Origin: DATKEG01 sp035544515
Lineage (GTDB): Bacteria; Acidobacteriota; Vicinamibacteria; Fen-336
DNA: 6,266 nt
Assembly: GCA_035544515.1 (NCBI GenBank)
Contig: DATKEG010000244.1
Coordinates: forward strand, 1-6,266
Direction: 5' to 3'
A program made the position numbers and the translations under genes. Positions 6,060 to 6,266 of this stretch are shown piece after piece. Each line of letters opens with the position of its first letter. Position 1 is the stretch's first letter. Below the pieces are notes generated by a model that worked only from the letters and a program-made list of their open reading frames with translations, did no database searches and had not been told where the DNA came from.

Positions 6060-6266
6060 ATGATCGACGTCAGCCCAAGACCGCATGTGAGGCGCATTCT
6101 CGTCGGCGCCGCTGGCGTCCTCGGAATTGGCACCATCGGTGCCCTCGACTATGTCAGCGGCACTGAATTGCGTGTCTATCCGTTCTACTGGGGCCCGGTC
6201 GCGTTGCTGGCGTGGCATTTCGGTCGTCGGGGCGCACTTGGCGCCGCCGTCCTCGCCGCAGGCTCT
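6060..6266 (+). CDS. N-terminus of a multi-helix membrane protein, probably a sensor (diguanylate cyclase or kinase type); 3' end off the right edge
   Basis: From ATG 6060 the frame is open for 69 codons to the edge. A short basic start (SPRPHVRR) is followed by helix 1 (about 13-32). Next come the segment DYVSGTELRVYPFYWGPVAL, helix 2 (about 42-55), the loop GRRG and the start of helix 3. The order 'D-Y-x-(S/T)-G-x-E-L ... F-Y-x-x-P-V-x-L-x-A-W-x-x-G-R-R' recurs in N-terminal membrane regions of bacterial diguanylate cyclases and sensor histidine kinases. A C-terminal signalling domain is therefore expected but not visible. No clear Shine-Dalgarno precedes the ATG; GTG at 6087 is an alternative. 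By hand count 20 of 69 codons end in A or T, much more than in the neighbouring genes, suggesting different ancestry. The type of output domain cannot be told from this fragment. Confidence 0.65.
   Translation, partial: MIDVSPRPHVRRILVGAAGVLGIGTIGALDYVSGTELRVYPFYWGPVALLAWHFGRRGALGAAVLAAGS

Noticed and set aside
5621..6136. Minus-strand frame of 171 codons covering the IS91 remnant and the low-GC gap
   Set aside because: It crosses the mobile-element junction and the start of the last gene, has no Shine-Dalgarno or domain that I recognise, and its 3' half is the antisense of the transposase fragment.
1..6266. CRISPR arrays, tRNA genes, or a defence or biosynthetic cluster
   Set aside because: No direct-repeat array, tRNA-like cloverleaf or diagnostic enzyme was seen on either strand. 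The TPTP-coding repeats near 3825-3870 are only a proline linker.

Overview
This is a GC-rich bacterial window, apart from its last ~300 bases. Every complete gene product looks exported or membrane-bound: Sec signal peptides, lipoprotein-like N-termini, or transmembrane helices. The families present are a DUF4097-like protein, PQQ-type beta-propellers, an astacin-like M57 metalloprotease with a PPC domain, and an IS91 remnant. Together they suggest a Gram-negative with a large genome, most like Acidobacteriota or Myxococcota. That placement is inferred from family resemblance and composition. No rRNA or other marker gene is present to test it.

Layout: (1) 1-467, minus strand: the 5' part of a gene for a secreted DUF4097-like protein, running off the left edge. 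(2) 468-608: a short divergent intergenic region. (3) 609-3610, plus strand: a tight three-gene operon of two tandem paralogous secreted PQQ-like beta-propeller proteins and a small five-helix DMT/EamA-like membrane protein. The gaps are only 10 bases, and the Shine-Dalgarno sequences overlap the preceding stop codons. (4) 3611-3733: an intergenic region with the best promoter candidate in the window. (5) 3734-5589, plus strand: a two-gene operon joined by an ATGA overlap. It encodes an unrecognised proline-rich probable lipoprotein and a probable lipoprotein metalloprotease. The protease has the zinc signature HExxHxxGFxHExxRxD, an SVMHY Met-turn and a C-terminal PPC domain. (6) 5616-5933: a decayed 3' piece of an IS91-family transposase, starting 26 bases after the protease stop. 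(7) 5934-6059: a non-coding stretch falling to about 48% GC. (8) 6060 to the right edge: the start of a multi-helix membrane protein. It resembles the N-terminal sensory regions of diguanylate cyclases and sensor kinases, and its codon use is clearly less GC-biased.

How the genes might work together: the propeller pair could be envelope scaffold or sensor proteins working with the small membrane protein. The lipoprotein and protease are translationally coupled, so the small protein may assist or restrain the protease. Nothing here is a recognised defence or biosynthetic system. The parts most worth a second look are the lipoprotein/protease pair, the three-gene propeller operon, and the IS91 scar at a compositional boundary.
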